64,000 bases of DNA from Verrucomicrobium sp. Lineage in GTDB: Bacteria > Verrucomicrobiota > Verrucomicrobiia > Methylacidiphilales > UBA1321. The DNA lies in the NCBI GenBank assembly GCA_017849585.1, contig JAFIGT010000017.1, positions 1-64,000 on the forward strand, read 5' to 3'. Of the stretch, positions 33,785 to 42,896 are shown piece after piece (positions within the stretch are counted from its first letter, which is position 1; each line of letters starts with the position of its first letter). The translations under genes and the position numbers were made by a program. The notes under the pieces were generated by a model. It was not told where the DNA came from. It worked only from the letters and a program-made list of their open reading frames with translations, and did not search any database.

Positions 33785-34573
33785 ATGCTCAAAAAAAGGC
33801 TCATCCCGGTTCTCCTCCTCAAGAACGGACTGCTCGTCCGCAGCGAGATCTTTAAAATACACCAGATTATCGGCAATCCCATTCACGAAGCCGAACGTTT
33901 TAATCACTGGAATGTCGACGAACTCATCTACCTCGACATCAGCCAGACCGATGAATACGACTTGCGCCGCGACGATGGAAAAGTCAAAGGCCTCGACGGG
34001 CCACTCGCCATTCTTGAGGAAGTCAGCAAGACCTGCTTCATGCCACTGACATGGGGTGGCCGTATCAAGACCGTCGATGACATGCGCGCCCGCATCAGCC
34101 GAGGTGCCGATAAAATCACAATCAACTCCGAAGCTGTGCGCCATCCAGAACTCATTCGAGACGGCGCCCAGGTTTTCGGCAGTCAAGCCATCGTCCTGAG
34201 CATCGACATCTTCCGGCATGAGGACAGCCATACCGAAGTGTACGTGGATGGCGGTAAAACCCCGACCGGATTGAATCCCTCCGAATGGGCCAAAAAAGGC
34301 GAAGAAATGGGAGCTGGAGAAATCCTCATCCAATCGGTTCAACTCGACGGCGTCGCCACCGGCTACGATCTCGACCTCATTCGCGAAATCACCTCAGCCG
34401 TCACCATTCCCGTCATCGCCTGCAGCGGGGTCGGCCGCTTTGAAGATTACGCCGCCGGCATCCAAGCTGGAGCTTCCGCCGTTGCAGCAGCCAATATCTG
34501 GCACTTCAAGGAACTGGCGGACCGCCTCGGAAAAAAAGCACTCGTAAAGGCCGGAGTGAATGTGAGAGTCTAA
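33785..34573 (+). CDS. hisF: HisF-like cyclase subunit for sugar amidation (WbuZ type)
   Basis: A 262-residue TIM-barrel protein like HisF: KRLIPVLLLKNGLLVRSEIF at the start where HisF has a catalytic Asp (here Leu/Asn replace it), then YLDISQTDE and PVIACSGVGRFEDYAAGI. The altered N-terminal region suits the glycan-linked WbuZ group rather than histidine synthesis. It is thought to channel ammonia from the HisH-like partner to PseA. It lies between that partner and the pseA-like gene. Confidence 0.87.
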   Translation: MLKKRLIPVLLLKNGLLVRSEIFKIHQIIGNPIHEAERFNHWNVDELIYLDISQTDEYDLRRDDGKVKGLDGPLAILEEVSKTCFMPLTWGGRIKTVDDMRARISRGADKITINSEAVRHPELIRDGAQVFGSQAIVLSIDIFRHEDSHTEVYVDGGKTPTGLNPSEWAKKGEEMGAGEILIQSVQLDGVATGYDLDLIREITSAVTIPVIACSGVGRFEDYAAGIQAGASAVAAANIWHFKELADRLGKKALVKAGVNVRV

Positions 34574-34591
34574 TTTGAATTTTCTACGAAT

Positions 34592-35812
34592 ATGCAATAC
34601 TGCTCCAAGTGTGTCTACCCGGTTTTCGCGGCCACTCCATTATCCTTCGACGAACACGGAGTCTGTTCCGGTTGCCGCAGCGCCGCGGCCAAGCCGGTGA
34701 TCGATTGGGAAAAACGCTGGGGGCTGCTTAAGGAGCTTGTCGAAGAATATCGCGGCAACAATAATTACGACATTCTGATCCCCGTCAGCGGCGGCAAAGA
34801 CAGCTACTATCAGACTCACGTCGCGGTCAAAGAACTCGGCCTCAAGCCGTTATTGATGACCTACCATGGCAATAACTATTTGCCAGAAGGGGAATACAAT
34901 CTCAACCGCATGCGGGAAGTCTTCAATTGCGATCACGTCATCGTCAAACCCAGCGTTGATACCCTCATCAAGATGAACCGGCTCGGCTTGCGCCTTCAAG
35001 GAGACATGAATTGGCAGGGCCACTGCGGCATTCATACCGCACCCATCCAAGTAGCCGTTCGCTACAAGGTACCCCTCATGATGTGGGGCGAGCATGGCTT
35101 TCTCGATCTTGGTGGCATGTACTCACTCAATGACTTTGTTGAATTCACTGCCAAGTTCCGTCTCGAACACGCTCAGCGCGGCTACGATTGGTACGACTTT
35201 ACTGACGAAGGCTTGGAAAAATTAGGCCGTCCAGAATTGAAAGAAGGACTCACCGCCAAAGATCTCCTCTGGGCCCAATACCCCAGCGATGACGAAATCG
35301 CCGATGTCGGCGTACGCGGCATCTATCTGGGCAACTTCGTCAACTGGGAAGCCAATAACCACTCCAAGCTGGTCATCGAAAAGTATGGCTGGCGCCCCGC
35401 CCAACAGCCCTTCGAGCGCACCTACCGCACCATGTCCAATCTCGACGACATGCACGAAAACGGCATCCACGACTACCTCAAATTCATCAAATTTGGCTAT
35501 GGCCGCGCCACCGATCACGCCTGCAAGGACATCCGCGCCGGCATCATGTCGCGGGCAGAAGGCGTGGAAATGGTGCGCAAATACGACAGCGTCAAACCCC
35601 GCCGGGATCTCGAGCGCTGGCTCAAGTACGTCAACATGACCGAGGAAGAATTCGACTACACCTGCGATACCTTCCGCGACCGCCGCGTCTGGTCCATCGA
35701 GAATGGCCAATGGGTCAAAGATAATATCTGGGGAGAACGCAGCTCCTATGGCCCTGTCCACTGCGACAAGCAATCTACCTTCCAACGCAGGCCAACAGCC
35801 GTTAAGTCCTAA
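34592..35812 (+). CDS. pseA: N-acetyl sugar amidotransferase, PseA/WbpG family
   Basis: A 406-residue protein with an N-terminal cysteine motif (YCSKCVYP then GVCSGCRS), a PP-loop ATP pyrophosphatase site PVSGGKDSYYQ, and WQGHCGIHTAPIQVAV. Family role: conversion of an N-acetyl group into an acetamidino group on a nonulosonic acid or mannuronic sugar, with HisH/HisF-like partners supplying ammonia. With PseI upstream, the expected product is an amidino derivative of pseudaminic acid. A substrate of another sugar in the locus is possible. Confidence 0.9.
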   Translation: MQYCSKCVYPVFAATPLSFDEHGVCSGCRSAAAKPVIDWEKRWGLLKELVEEYRGNNNYDILIPVSGGKDSYYQTHVAVKELGLKPLLMTYHGNNYLPEGEYNLNRMREVFNCDHVIVKPSVDTLIKMNRLGLRLQGDMNWQGHCGIHTAPIQVAVRYKVPLMMWGEHGFLDLGGMYSLNDFVEFTAKFRLEHAQRGYDWYDFTDEGLEKLGRPELKEGLTAKDLLWAQYPSDDEIADVGVRGIYLGNFVNWEANNHSKLVIEKYGWRPAQQPFERTYRTMSNLDDMHENGIHDYLKFIKFGYGRATDHACKDIRAGIMSRAEGVEMVRKYDSVKPRRDLERWLKYVNMTEEEFDYTCDTFRDRRVWSIENGQWVKDNIWGERSSYGPVHCDKQSTFQRRPTAVKS

Positions 35813-35816
35813 TTAC

Positions 35817-37349
35817 ATGAAAAAGATTATCTGGCCGGTGGGCAATACGAAAGAGGCGCGATACGATATACGCATCGCCTCCGAGCTTCAAAAGAAGATT
35901 GAAGCGGATGTTCTCTTTGTCACCGATTTTAAGTCTTCCGAGCCAATACTCGAACAGGCAGGCGTCCGATTTAAAACTCTTCGGCAACTCTTTATTGATG
36001 CCAAAGCCTATATCCCCCAGGAACCTGAGGCACTGATTGCAAAGGCTAATGAAGTTCTTAAGCAGATCGACGTCAACATGCTTGTCCATGGGGACCATAT
36101 TATCGAAATGCTTCTCAAGCCGCAGAATGCCCGTATTCTCGTGTCCAAGACCATTCTGGCTTACGATTGGTTCTATCAACAGGAGCCCTTCGATTGTGTC
36201 ATCCGCTACGGTGGGAATAACATCAATTTTTGGGCCCCGTCCATCATCGCCGAAAAATACGGGCGCCCCAGCTACATCTTCAACTACGCTGGCTTTTTTG
36301 AACGCAGCTCGATTCAATACGGCGGCATCCGAGAACAGTGGGACTGGCTCTCCTTCCATCGGGCATGGGAAAAATGGCAAAACCGCACCGTGCCTCCCGA
36401 AGGTAAAAAGAAAATCGATGCGTTGGTTGAAGAATACATTCAGCAACACAGTCAAGCCGTACGCTCGCGCCTCATTAAATACACCGAAAAGAACAAACCG
36501 AAGCGATTGCCTGACAAGATCAAGGCATTGATTCAACGAATCAAAGAATGCGTTGGGCCAGGACTACCTGTTTCGATTTCTGATGAAGCCGCATATTTGC
36601 AAGAGCCTGATGTCAATCAACTCGAAATTCCATTCGAGAATATTATGAAGTTGGGCCGCGAACGGTGGCGTCGCGGATATTCCAAATTCAAGTATGACGC
36701 CGTTCCCGAAAAATACGTCTATATGCCACTGAGCCAGCCTTATGATGCTCCCCATTGCTGCTGGAATCCGATGAATTATTTGCAGGAATACATGGCCGAA
36801 GTGGTAAGCAAGTCGCTACCCGCTGGCTACGAGTTGGTCGTCAAAGAGCATCCGTATTCTTGTGGATTTCCGAATCATGAGGAACTGGTGCGACTCCAAA
36901 AGCGGGGAGTCAAAGTCGTCCACCCCGACCTCCACAGCCTCGATCTCATTCGAAAAGCCAGCGCCCTTTTTTGCCCAGGCGATACTTCCGGTTGGGAAGC
37001 GATCATGCTGAAAACTCCCATGGTCGTCTATTGCGCCTATCCCTTCTACTCTACTTACCCTCTCTCGCAAAACGTCTCCGATCCTAATCAAGTTCATCAT
37101 GCCTTACGCAAAGCGTTGAGCATGGGACCCTTGACAGCGCAACAGGAAGAGTGGCGTTACAGCTTTATTCAAAGTGTCCTAGACTCGAGCTACGCCTGCA
37201 ACATTTGGGGTTATAAAGGCCTGATCTGGAGCAAGGCAGATCACTCCGTCCACAACATTGAGCGCATTGCCAACATGCTCGAAAATGAAATGGAACAACC
37301 TTACCCCGGCAGTCCTGTCTATCAGCCATCGCGATGGCTGCGTTCTTAA
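35817..37349 (+). CDS. Capsule polysaccharide synthesis-type transferase A
   Basis: A 510-residue soluble-looking protein. Its C-terminal half resembles the KpsS/LipB-like capsule synthesis fold: YELVVKEHPYSCGFPNHEEL (basic-His-Pro motif), then a LIRKASALFCPGDTSGWEAI and TPMVVYC segment equivalent to the donor-binding region of GT-B transferases. The N-terminal half has VLVSKTILAYDWFYQ and IRYGGNNINFW. Such enzymes often use CMP-sugars, which fits this locus, but the donor is inferred. It starts 4 bases after pseA and is followed by a 90-base AT-rich gap. Confidence 0.75.
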   Translation: MKKIIWPVGNTKEARYDIRIASELQKKIEADVLFVTDFKSSEPILEQAGVRFKTLRQLFIDAKAYIPQEPEALIAKANEVLKQIDVNMLVHGDHIIEMLLKPQNARILVSKTILAYDWFYQQEPFDCVIRYGGNNINFWAPSIIAEKYGRPSYIFNYAGFFERSSIQYGGIREQWDWLSFHRAWEKWQNRTVPPEGKKKIDALVEEYIQQHSQAVRSRLIKYTEKNKPKRLPDKIKALIQRIKECVGPGLPVSISDEAAYLQEPDVNQLEIPFENIMKLGRERWRRGYSKFKYDAVPEKYVYMPLSQPYDAPHCCWNPMNYLQEYMAEVVSKSLPAGYELVVKEHPYSCGFPNHEELVRLQKRGVKVVHPDLHSLDLIRKASALFCPGDTSGWEAIMLKTPMVVYCAYPFYSTYPLSQNVSDPNQVHHALRKALSMGPLTAQQEEWRYSFIQSVLDSSYACNIWGYKGLIWSKADHSVHNIERIANMLENEMEQPYPGSPVYQPSRWLRS

Positions 37350-37439
37350 GAGGGAATGAACCTAAATACCCATTTAAATATTAGTTTGACTTTTTATACC
37401 CAAAGTAACCTAATCATAATCCCTTACTAAGGATCCGTC

Positions 37440-38984
37440 ATGAACATACTTTTTATCATACCCAGCCTGCGACTTGGCTCAGCCAATAAACAATTTCCCG
37501 TAGGCATTACATCCGTGATGACCTTCGTACAGGAACGGGGCTACCAATTTGATGTTCTCGACATTGATATCAATGACTACAGCGACGAGTATGTCGAAAA
37601 TTACCTCGCGACGCATACTTACGACGTGATTTTGACTGGATGTATCGTTACGCACTATAAATGGGTAAAGTGGCTCTGCCGCACCATAAAGAAATACAAT
37701 TCAAAAACCAAAATAGTCGTGGGAAACTCTGTCGCGGGCTCCATTCCCGAGACGTTTCTTCCCAACACTGGGGCGGATGTGGCTGTAATAGGCGAAGGTG
37801 AGTACACTGTCGCCGAACTGCTGGATTGCTACCGCGACGGCAAGTCGATCGATAAAGTTGAGAGCATTGCTTACTTGGATGCCACTGGAACTCTGATCAA
37901 GACACCCAAGCGCAAGGCTTGCGACATCAATGAACTTCCCATGATTAACTGGGATTTACTTGATACCGAAAAGTACTTTAGCCGCTCTGTCTACGAATCC
38001 AAGGGTTTGGAGTTTGACGAAACCAACAAACCACGCGTTATGCCGATTTCCACGGCTAGAGGTTGCGTATTCAAATGCACTTTTTGTCACTACGTTTTCT
38101 GGAATGATCCGTATCGTCATCGCACAGCCGAAAGCATTCTGAAAGAGGCGAAGCGTAACATCGAAAAGTACAAAGCCACCTACATGAACTTCTGGGATGA
38201 TCTGAGCTTTTCATCCCTGCAGCAGGCCGAAAAAATCGCAGACGGAATTATCGAATCCGGCCTTAAATTCAACTGGAGTGGCGCTGTACGATGCGATTTG
38301 CTTGGCAATCCACAATTCCCCTATGAGCGTCGCCTGCGCGTCGCCAAAAAAATGAAGGAATCCGGCTGCGTACTAGTCGTATTCTCGCTGGAATCGGGTA
38401 ATGAAGAAATTCTTACCATGATGAATAAGAAAATTCAGTCCGAATACTTCCATGAGCAGATCCGCGTTTGCCGTGAAGCCGGTATCAACGTAGCCACAAG
38501 CGTTGTATTTGGTTATCCCATCGAAACTCCCGAAACCATTCGCGAAACCTTTGTGCAGTGTCTGAAGGCCAGGATTTATCCGAGCATCGGATTTTTACTC
38601 CCCCTCCCCTACACGGGCATGTACGAGTACGCCAAGAAACACGGTTTTATCACCAATGAGGATGCCTATCTCGATTCCATAACCGAGCGGCAGGATATCT
38701 GCATGAATATGACCAAGATGTCCAATGAGGAAATCATGGAGAACATTAAGGAAGGAGCCCGGCAGCTCAATGAAATGCTGGAATTGGGGCTGACTGATGA
38801 TCGCCTCATCCGTACTGGTGGATATCGCAATCACACCAAGGAAACTTCCAAAGGTAAACCGTCCGCTACGCCTCCCCTTGATCCAAACAACCTCAAGCGT
38901 AACGAGAACGATGTGACATTTAACTACAGCCAGGCCGTATTCGACCTCGATCCCACAGCAGAAAGCAATAAGCTCAATTGTTAA
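37440..38984 (+). CDS. B12-binding domain radical SAM protein
   Basis: A 514-residue protein with an N-terminal B12-binding-like domain (residues 1-140, MNILFIIPSLRLGSANKQFP; DVAVIGEGEYTVAELLD) and a radical SAM core with the CxxxCxxC iron-sulfur motif CVFKCTFC near residue 208, then WDDLSFSS and FSLESGNEEILTMMNKK. The long charged tail after 460 has no recognised fold. Its substrate is unknown; methylation or rearrangement of a sugar is a fair guess. AAGGA lies 6 bases before the ATG. Its upstream 90 bases are clearly AT-rich, suggesting a separate promoter. Confidence 0.83.
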   Translation: MNILFIIPSLRLGSANKQFPVGITSVMTFVQERGYQFDVLDIDINDYSDEYVENYLATHTYDVILTGCIVTHYKWVKWLCRTIKKYNSKTKIVVGNSVAGSIPETFLPNTGADVAVIGEGEYTVAELLDCYRDGKSIDKVESIAYLDATGTLIKTPKRKACDINELPMINWDLLDTEKYFSRSVYESKGLEFDETNKPRVMPISTARGCVFKCTFCHYVFWNDPYRHRTAESILKEAKRNIEKYKATYMNFWDDLSFSSLQQAEKIADGIIESGLKFNWSGAVRCDLLGNPQFPYERRLRVAKKMKESGCVLVVFSLESGNEEILTMMNKKIQSEYFHEQIRVCREAGINVATSVVFGYPIETPETIRETFVQCLKARIYPSIGFLLPLPYTGMYEYAKKHGFITNEDAYLDSITERQDICMNMTKMSNEEIMENIKEGARQLNEMLELGLTDDRLIRTGGYRNHTKETSKGKPSATPPLDPNNLKRNENDVTFNYSQAVFDLDPTAESNKLNC

Positions 38985-39018
38985 TTGAGCCGTGCGGCTA
39001 CATTAACGCCGAAGACCC

Positions 39019-39058
39019 CCTCTTTCCTCTCTGACAAAACCTTGTCAAAAGAAAGAGG
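39019..39058. other. Intergenic hairpin
   Basis: CCTCTTTC (39019-39026) pairs with GAAAGAGG (39051-39058), with an inner TGACAA/TTGTCA pair. There is no T run, so it is either a stable RNA end or a leader structure for the gene at 39127. Confidence 0.5.
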
Positions 39059-39126
39059 TGATATTCTGCTTGCATGACCAAGCATTCTCCTGAAATGTCG
39101 GTAGTTCCGTTTCAAGGGAGAACACA

Positions 39127-40632
39127 ATGAGAATTGGTTTAGTGGTGGATAATCCGTATCGCGACTTGCCTGGAATGGTCCTTCTGGCTCGCGAATTGGC
39201 CCTGCAGGGCGCGCAATGTTACTTAATTCCCTACAATTTGCGCGATGTGGAAGTATGGCCTATCGCCCCCGACTTTCTCTTGCTCAATTTTCTGCGCAAA
39301 ATCAATGAGGATTGGACGGCCAAACTCATCCAAGCCAATATCCGTTTCGGCGTCTTGGATACGGAAGGTAGTGTTTTTAGTCCCGTTCCGGCTTGGGCCA
39401 TGGAAGATCTGGCCGCTGCAGATCACATCATCGACAAAAGCAAAGCGGAGATCATTGACTATCTGGTCACCGCAGCGCGCAAACCGGAAGTGCGGCGTGC
39501 CTCCTCCTGCTATCTGGCGTGGTCCCAGAATGTGAAGGAATTTCTCGTCTCAAGCCAGCTCTACACCGCTGATCAGATTACCGTAACCGGCTCACCGCGC
39601 ACCGATATGCTGACCCCGGAATTTCGACCGGCCGCGCGCACCATTTCGAGCTATGCAGACGACCACGCCAAGCCCATCGTCCTCATCAACGCAAGCTTCC
39701 CCACGGCCAATCCCGCTTTTTTAACCGCCGAGCAGGAGATTGACCTCATGGTCAAAGCTTTTAAGTACAATCGCAAATTCTGCGAGGATTCCGTGCGCAC
39801 GCAAACCATTGCCCTACGGGGCGTCACTAAAATGGCCAATGAACTGGCGCATCACTTCCCCCATGTCACCTTCATTCTGCGTCCCCATCCGTTCGAAAGT
39901 ACCAATGTTTACAAATTTCTGCTCGATGATCTGCCAAACCTCAAGCTTATCAAACAGGGAACGGTCGATGGCTGGTTATTGAGATCCAGCGCCTTGATCC
40001 AAATCGGCAGTTCCACCGCCGTAGAGGCCTCAGTGCTCGGCGTTCCCGTCTTTACACCTGGGTGGTTGCCATTGCATGTGGCCGTTCCCGTTTCCACGCT
40101 GGCATCCGTAAGCGCTGACTCCATCGAGCAAATGAAAGGCCACTTGGAAAGCGTGATGGCTGGATCCTATCAGGTCACCGAAGAGAAGCGTTGCGAGATT
40201 GATCAAGCCATTGCCCAGGCCTATGGAGCAATGGATGGGTTAGCCCATAAACGCGCTGCCGCAGAAATCCTGAGACATTGCAACAACAGCAATCCCGGTC
40301 GCACCATCCGGCGCTGCCGACGTCGATTCTTTTCCAGTGTCATCACAGGATCTAAATGGCGTAAACGCATTCATACAGCCGTCAATTTGATCACCAATCG
40401 CGGCATCCATTGGTCGTGGACTAAATGGAAAAACGACTACAAGAAGAAGCTCCCTTGGGATCAATCGGACAAGCGTTTTGATGCCCAGCAGGTCCAATCC
40501 ATCCTCAATGCCTTGGAATCAGTACTGCCGCAGAACGAAAAACAGGTCAAAGCCCAGCAAGCCAGCCACGCCGATTACCACTTTGCCTATCGTGAGGGTC
40601 GTAGCGTCATAGTCGAAGCCCGATCGAAATGA
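39127..40632 (+). CDS. Surface carbohydrate biosynthesis protein (capsule-type transferase B)
   Basis: A 501-residue protein. Its N-terminal FGVLDTEGSVFSPVPA resembles the TEGG motif of the surface carbohydrate biosynthesis protein family; YLAWSQNVKEFL, VTGSPRTDML, FILRPHPFEST and LIQIGSSTAVEASVLGVPVF form the GT-B-like C-terminal lobe. The last 110 residues are basic and lack family features. Probably a sugar transferase with an unknown donor. An AGGGAG site precedes the ATG by 7 bases. The 219-base gap after it is AT-rich and shows no gene. Confidence 0.72.
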   Translation: MRIGLVVDNPYRDLPGMVLLARELALQGAQCYLIPYNLRDVEVWPIAPDFLLLNFLRKINEDWTAKLIQANIRFGVLDTEGSVFSPVPAWAMEDLAAADHIIDKSKAEIIDYLVTAARKPEVRRASSCYLAWSQNVKEFLVSSQLYTADQITVTGSPRTDMLTPEFRPAARTISSYADDHAKPIVLINASFPTANPAFLTAEQEIDLMVKAFKYNRKFCEDSVRTQTIALRGVTKMANELAHHFPHVTFILRPHPFESTNVYKFLLDDLPNLKLIKQGTVDGWLLRSSALIQIGSSTAVEASVLGVPVFTPGWLPLHVAVPVSTLASVSADSIEQMKGHLESVMAGSYQVTEEKRCEIDQAIAQAYGAMDGLAHKRAAAEILRHCNNSNPGRTIRRCRRRFFSSVITGSKWRKRIHTAVNLITNRGIHWSWTKWKNDYKKKLPWDQSDKRFDAQQVQSILNALESVLPQNEKQVKAQQASHADYHFAYREGRSVIVEARSK

Positions 40633-40851
40633 TTCAGCTTTTGACTGGTAGGCATTTTGCAAGACTTGCCTCGTCTTAAAAAGATTTACAGACTTCCGTA
40701 GCTCTGGCATCACTACAAACTCATCAAAAATCGTCTACCCTTACAGGCAATTGACGATTAGAGGCTTAAATAATCGGGGGGTGGCCGCAACTGAATTTCG
40801 TTTTCAAAAATTTGAGAAGTCGAATGCGGGATGGCAACGGGAGTCTAATAA

Positions 40852-42231
40852 GTGCATATTTTACTGATTTTGTTAAAAAACTCGAGCGTACTCGATTATA
40901 CGCTACCGGTATTGCACCAATTGCGGCAGGAAAATCCCGAGGCACGAATTTCAATTCTTTGTACTGCCCTGAGCCATACTCAGATCATTCGTTCTTGTCA
41001 GTTTATTGACGCTATTTTGAAGGAGGATCGAATCGAGATTTATGATCTTACCTCCTTCATGGATGATATACCCAACTGGATCAAACGTTGGATTCGATGT
41101 GTTTTTCGTTTTACGAATTGGGATCGCTTACCCATGCACCATCGATTGAAGAAGATTCCTATCGGTTTTGTGCGGCAAAGATTCAGCAACCTTTATCACG
41201 AATGGAGTAAGCGTTTACCAACGAAAGTTTCAGGAATCCAAATACTGGAGCGACTAAAACCCACGCTGGTCATTTACGATCATCGCTCCAATTCAGCGCT
41301 CTACGGCAAAGTAGTCACAGAGTATCACCAGTACTTCGAGACGACCAAAGTACCAGTCGTGCTCTCCCCCCACGCTCCACATCAGATTGATCTCGACCGC
41401 TTCGTACCGTTTTCCAAAACCGGGAATGGTCTACCCGCTTACTGTGACTATTGGATGTCCTTTATTCATGACGAACATTGGCGATCCAATCCCGAGACCA
41501 AACCGCAGATGCATTACATTGGTTTTCCCGGGATGGATACAAAGTGGCTTTCCTACTGCAAGCCTCGAGGACCAATCGTTCACCGCCCTAAAAGGGCACC
41601 CAACGAACTGACCTGCCTCTTTGTCATTCGTCGCTTCCTAAACAGAGGCGAACCAGACTGGCCCGATTTTTCGCAACATTATATCTTCAATCACGAAGAG
41701 TTCATGGAAATTGCGCAGTGCGTCTCCAACACATTACGCCAGTTGGGAAGACCCGTGCACCTGCTTGTCAAACCCCATCCTTCCAATGATTTTGGCCGTG
41801 TTGAGGAGATGATGCGCGATGTCCGCATGCCAAACTATTCCATCACAACGGAACCCATTTATGGAGTGCTGAATCGAATAGATTTTGTACTGTCGGTTTA
41901 TTCCACCATATTCTTTGTTCCCGCGGTGATGGGCATTCCCGTCGCACTACTCAATACACGCGTTCAACGCGATGTGCATGCCCAGAGCCAAGTGATGAAG
42001 GAACTATACGAAAATTTCCACTATTACGTCCCGGAATATAATCAACTTGCTGCTGTATTGCAGCGCATCGTTACCCGTTTGGATGGACCGAGAATCTCCC
42101 TCGCCGACGACCCCGATGTCCAACATATGCGTCGCTACTATCCGAATGGCTCCATTGAACGCGCCTTGGACCGGGTACGGGCCTTGCATGACTCATCTTT
42201 AATCTCCACTGACCCTCTGCCAACCACATGA
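40852..42231 (+). CDS. Capsule-type transferase C
   Basis: A 459-residue protein beginning at GTG with GGGAG 9 bases upstream. N-terminal HILLILLKNSSVLDYTLPVL has the layout of GT-B enzymes (compare lipid A and heptosyl transferases). The C-terminal lobe has HLLVKPHPSNDFGRVEEM and DFVLSVYSTIFFVPAVMGIP, which correspond to the KPHP and S-T-x-x-x-E/G regions of polysialyl- and capsule-type transferases. The donor and acceptor are unknown. It overlaps the next gene by four bases (ATGA). Base composition is more AT-rich at the 5' end than its neighbours. Confidence 0.68.
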   Translation: MHILLILLKNSSVLDYTLPVLHQLRQENPEARISILCTALSHTQIIRSCQFIDAILKEDRIEIYDLTSFMDDIPNWIKRWIRCVFRFTNWDRLPMHHRLKKIPIGFVRQRFSNLYHEWSKRLPTKVSGIQILERLKPTLVIYDHRSNSALYGKVVTEYHQYFETTKVPVVLSPHAPHQIDLDRFVPFSKTGNGLPAYCDYWMSFIHDEHWRSNPETKPQMHYIGFPGMDTKWLSYCKPRGPIVHRPKRAPNELTCLFVIRRFLNRGEPDWPDFSQHYIFNHEEFMEIAQCVSNTLRQLGRPVHLLVKPHPSNDFGRVEEMMRDVRMPNYSITTEPIYGVLNRIDFVLSVYSTIFFVPAVMGIPVALLNTRVQRDVHAQSQVMKELYENFHYYVPEYNQLAAVLQRIVTRLDGPRISLADDPDVQHMRRYYPNGSIERALDRVRALHDSSLISTDPLPTT

Positions 42232-42887
42232 CCGACGAAACCATTCCATCCGTCCAGACCAGCATTAACGAATGCATCCACCAACTTGAAGAACGGCACC
42301 GGATGCATCGTAAGATCCGGTTTCTGCTCGATATCCGTGGCTTGCTGGTCATCAATAAGATCCAGGGCGATTATGTGGAATTCGGTGTTTATCGCGGCGA
42401 AATGATGTACGCAGCGACGCAGGTCATCGGCCATCTCATTGATCGCTTCATTGGCCTCGATACTTTTACCGGACTACCCCAGCCACAAAAAAAGGATGCC
42501 GAGGCCTTTGTTTTCGAACAACCCGGTTTCATGGCCTCACCGAAGAGCTTTGCGGATACACTGCTGCAAAACAGCAAGCATCACCTGATAGAAGGAGATT
42601 TTCGGACCGAGGCGACACGAGAAGCGTTGAACGCCCTCAAGCCTAAGATTGCCGTGCTCTCGATTGATTGCAATTGGCCGTCCTCAGTGGAAGCCTCTTT
42701 TGAACTGGCGCGCCACTCACTCCAGCCTGGTAGCATCATTTTCCTCGACGACTATTTTGTCGCCTTGCGCCAGCCTAATTTCCATGAAGCTCTGCTGCAA
42801 AAAGCGTGTGCCGAGCATGGTCTCAAACCCACCTATTTTCAGACCTATCCGCCTTGTGCCCGAGCCTTTATTTGCGAAAAGGCGTAA
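42228..42887 (+). CDS. TylF/MycF-like SAM-dependent methyltransferase
   Basis: A 219-residue protein with a TylF-type nucleotide-binding start, GDYVEFGVYRGEMMYAATQV, then FIGLDTFTGLPQP, HHLIEGDFRTEATREALN and GSIIFLDDYFV. Members of the group methylate sugar hydroxyls using a metal. The acidic residues at the metal site (D in DTF and in LDDY) are present. A nucleotide-sugar O-methyltransferase for the glycan is inferred. It starts within the stop of the previous gene and is 9 bases ahead of the next. Confidence 0.8.
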   Translation: MTDETIPSVQTSINECIHQLEERHRMHRKIRFLLDIRGLLVINKIQGDYVEFGVYRGEMMYAATQVIGHLIDRFIGLDTFTGLPQPQKKDAEAFVFEQPGFMASPKSFADTLLQNSKHHLIEGDFRTEATREALNALKPKIAVLSIDCNWPSSVEASFELARHSLQPGSIIFLDDYFVALRQPNFHEALLQKACAEHGLKPTYFQTYPPCARAFICEKA

Positions 42888-42896
42888 CCTCACACC

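Noticed and set aside
33153-34573. Histidine biosynthesis genes
   Set aside because: The HisH/HisF-like pair is between PseI and PseA genes, and the HisF-like protein lacks the expected N-terminal catalytic Asp; sugar amidation fits better.
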